64,000 nucleotides of DNA from Micrasema longulum (lineage: Eukaryota > Arthropoda > Insecta > Trichoptera > Brachycentridae): positions 29,862-93,861 of the forward strand of contig JAGVSM010001350.1 of the NCBI GenBank assembly GCA_022494885.1, in the 5' to 3' direction. Positions 63,538 to 64,000 of the stretch are shown in pieces (the stretch's first letter is position 1; every line of letters begins with the position of its first letter). The notes beneath the pieces were generated by a model. It did no database searches, was not told where the DNA came from, and was given only the letters and a program-made list of their open reading frames with translations. The position numbers were made by a program, and so were the translations under genes.

Positions 63538-63850
63538 TGTTCTTTAACACGAATATCAAAATTTCTTGAAGTTCTTCCAACGTAAACTGAAGAACAAGAA
63601 TTGCATTTTATTTGGTAAACACCTAAATAATAAAATAAACTCTTTTTATCTTTATAATTAAGCAATAATTTACCAATATTGTTAATTGTATAAAAAGCGG
63701 CTTTGATATTATGTGCTAAAAATTTGGATACATTTGACGAAGAAAACTGACTGAAAACTGACGAAAAGAAGGTTACGTCTCGAAACCGGTAAACATAGAA
63801 AGTCGGTAAGTGATTATATACAAATATTTGATAACATTATGTAAAATGTT
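63538..63850 (-). pseudogene. PLE GIY-YIG active-site half and hammerhead-like core
   Basis: On the minus strand: FLAHNIKAAFYTINNIGKLL, LFYYLGVYQIKCNSCSSVYV, GRTSRNFDIRVKEH. 'GVYQIKC..C...YVGRT.R....R.KEH' is the catalytic half of the GIY-YIG nuclease (GVY and YVG blocks, the R and the H visible). The frame stays open upstream through LPTFYVYRFRDVTFF. On the plus strand 63763-63800 holds CTGACGA, AAAGAAGGTTACGTCTC and GAAACCGGTA, a hammerhead-like core. The copy breaks at the tail of the LINE on its lower side. Confidence 0.75.
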
Positions 63851-64000
63851 TGACCACAAAGTTAATGCTTGAAATATTAATAATACTTGTATTTATTTTT
63901 AAAACCCCAAATATAAATTTGTTCTCTAAAATATTTCTGTTCAATATACATATTATATTATAATCATTGGAATTTATTTTACATAAATATTTTGTTTCAT
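63851..64000. other. AT-rich window end
   Basis: Nothing recognised. Confidence 0.3.

Noticed and set aside
1..64000. Bacterial or plasmid origin, CRISPR arrays, operons
   Set aside because: No regularly spaced identical repeats, no Shine-Dalgarno-led gene runs. LINE, SINE and PLE content is eukaryotic.

Overview
This window reads as gene-poor nuclear DNA of an arthropod, most likely an insect. It is strongly AT-rich. It lacks bacterial gene organisation: no operons, no ribosome-binding-site-led ORFs, and no host ORF of convincing length. It is filled with decayed eukaryotic mobile elements: jockey/CR1/L2-like LINEs, RTE-like LINEs, Penelope-like elements (PLEs) with GIY-YIG endonuclease remnants, tRNA-derived SINEs, hAT and mariner remnants, and many palindromic MITEs. 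LINE tails of the (AAATA)n/(AAAT)n type and the particular mix of PLE, jockey, RTE and tRNA-SINE fit insects. I cannot name the order. All family assignments come from reading motifs by eye, not from a database search.

Layout. 1-9 kb: foldback MITE copies, four tRNA-derived SINE heads, a hAT-like terminal pair and a 43-bp-armed hairpin next to a hammerhead-ribozyme-like motif. 9-11 kb: a PLE C-terminus and an L2/CR1 LINE 3' end. 11-21 kb: SINE, LINE and RTE fragments, a hAT MITE with its target-site duplication, and the longest uninterrupted coding stretch of the window (a 227-residue LINE reverse-transcriptase tail at 18199-18882). 21-25 kb: MITE copies and a GC-richer patch (22840-23110) that looks like a promoter or first exon. 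25-29 kb: a PLE terminal unit, a T-rich repeat family and a tandem 346-bp repeat. 29-38 kb: RTE, LINE and L2 fragments, several MITEs and a four-fold short repeat. 38-42 kb: nested insertions (LINE tail and long foldback MITE inside a T-rich element). 42-49 kb: RTE inserted into a MITE with its TSD intact, PLE pieces, and a degenerate ~2-kb hAT element. 49-64 kb: LINE tails, a complete foldback MITE, a mariner remnant, and more PLE and LINE pieces.

Nothing here works as a gene pathway. The informative content is the nesting order of insertions and the repeated hammerhead-ribozyme-like cores attached to PLE remnants (about seven sites). These match the known association of hammerhead ribozymes with PLE terminal repeats. 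The best candidates for host function are the promoter-like patch near 22.9 kb and a short possible exon at 15430-15480. Both are weak.
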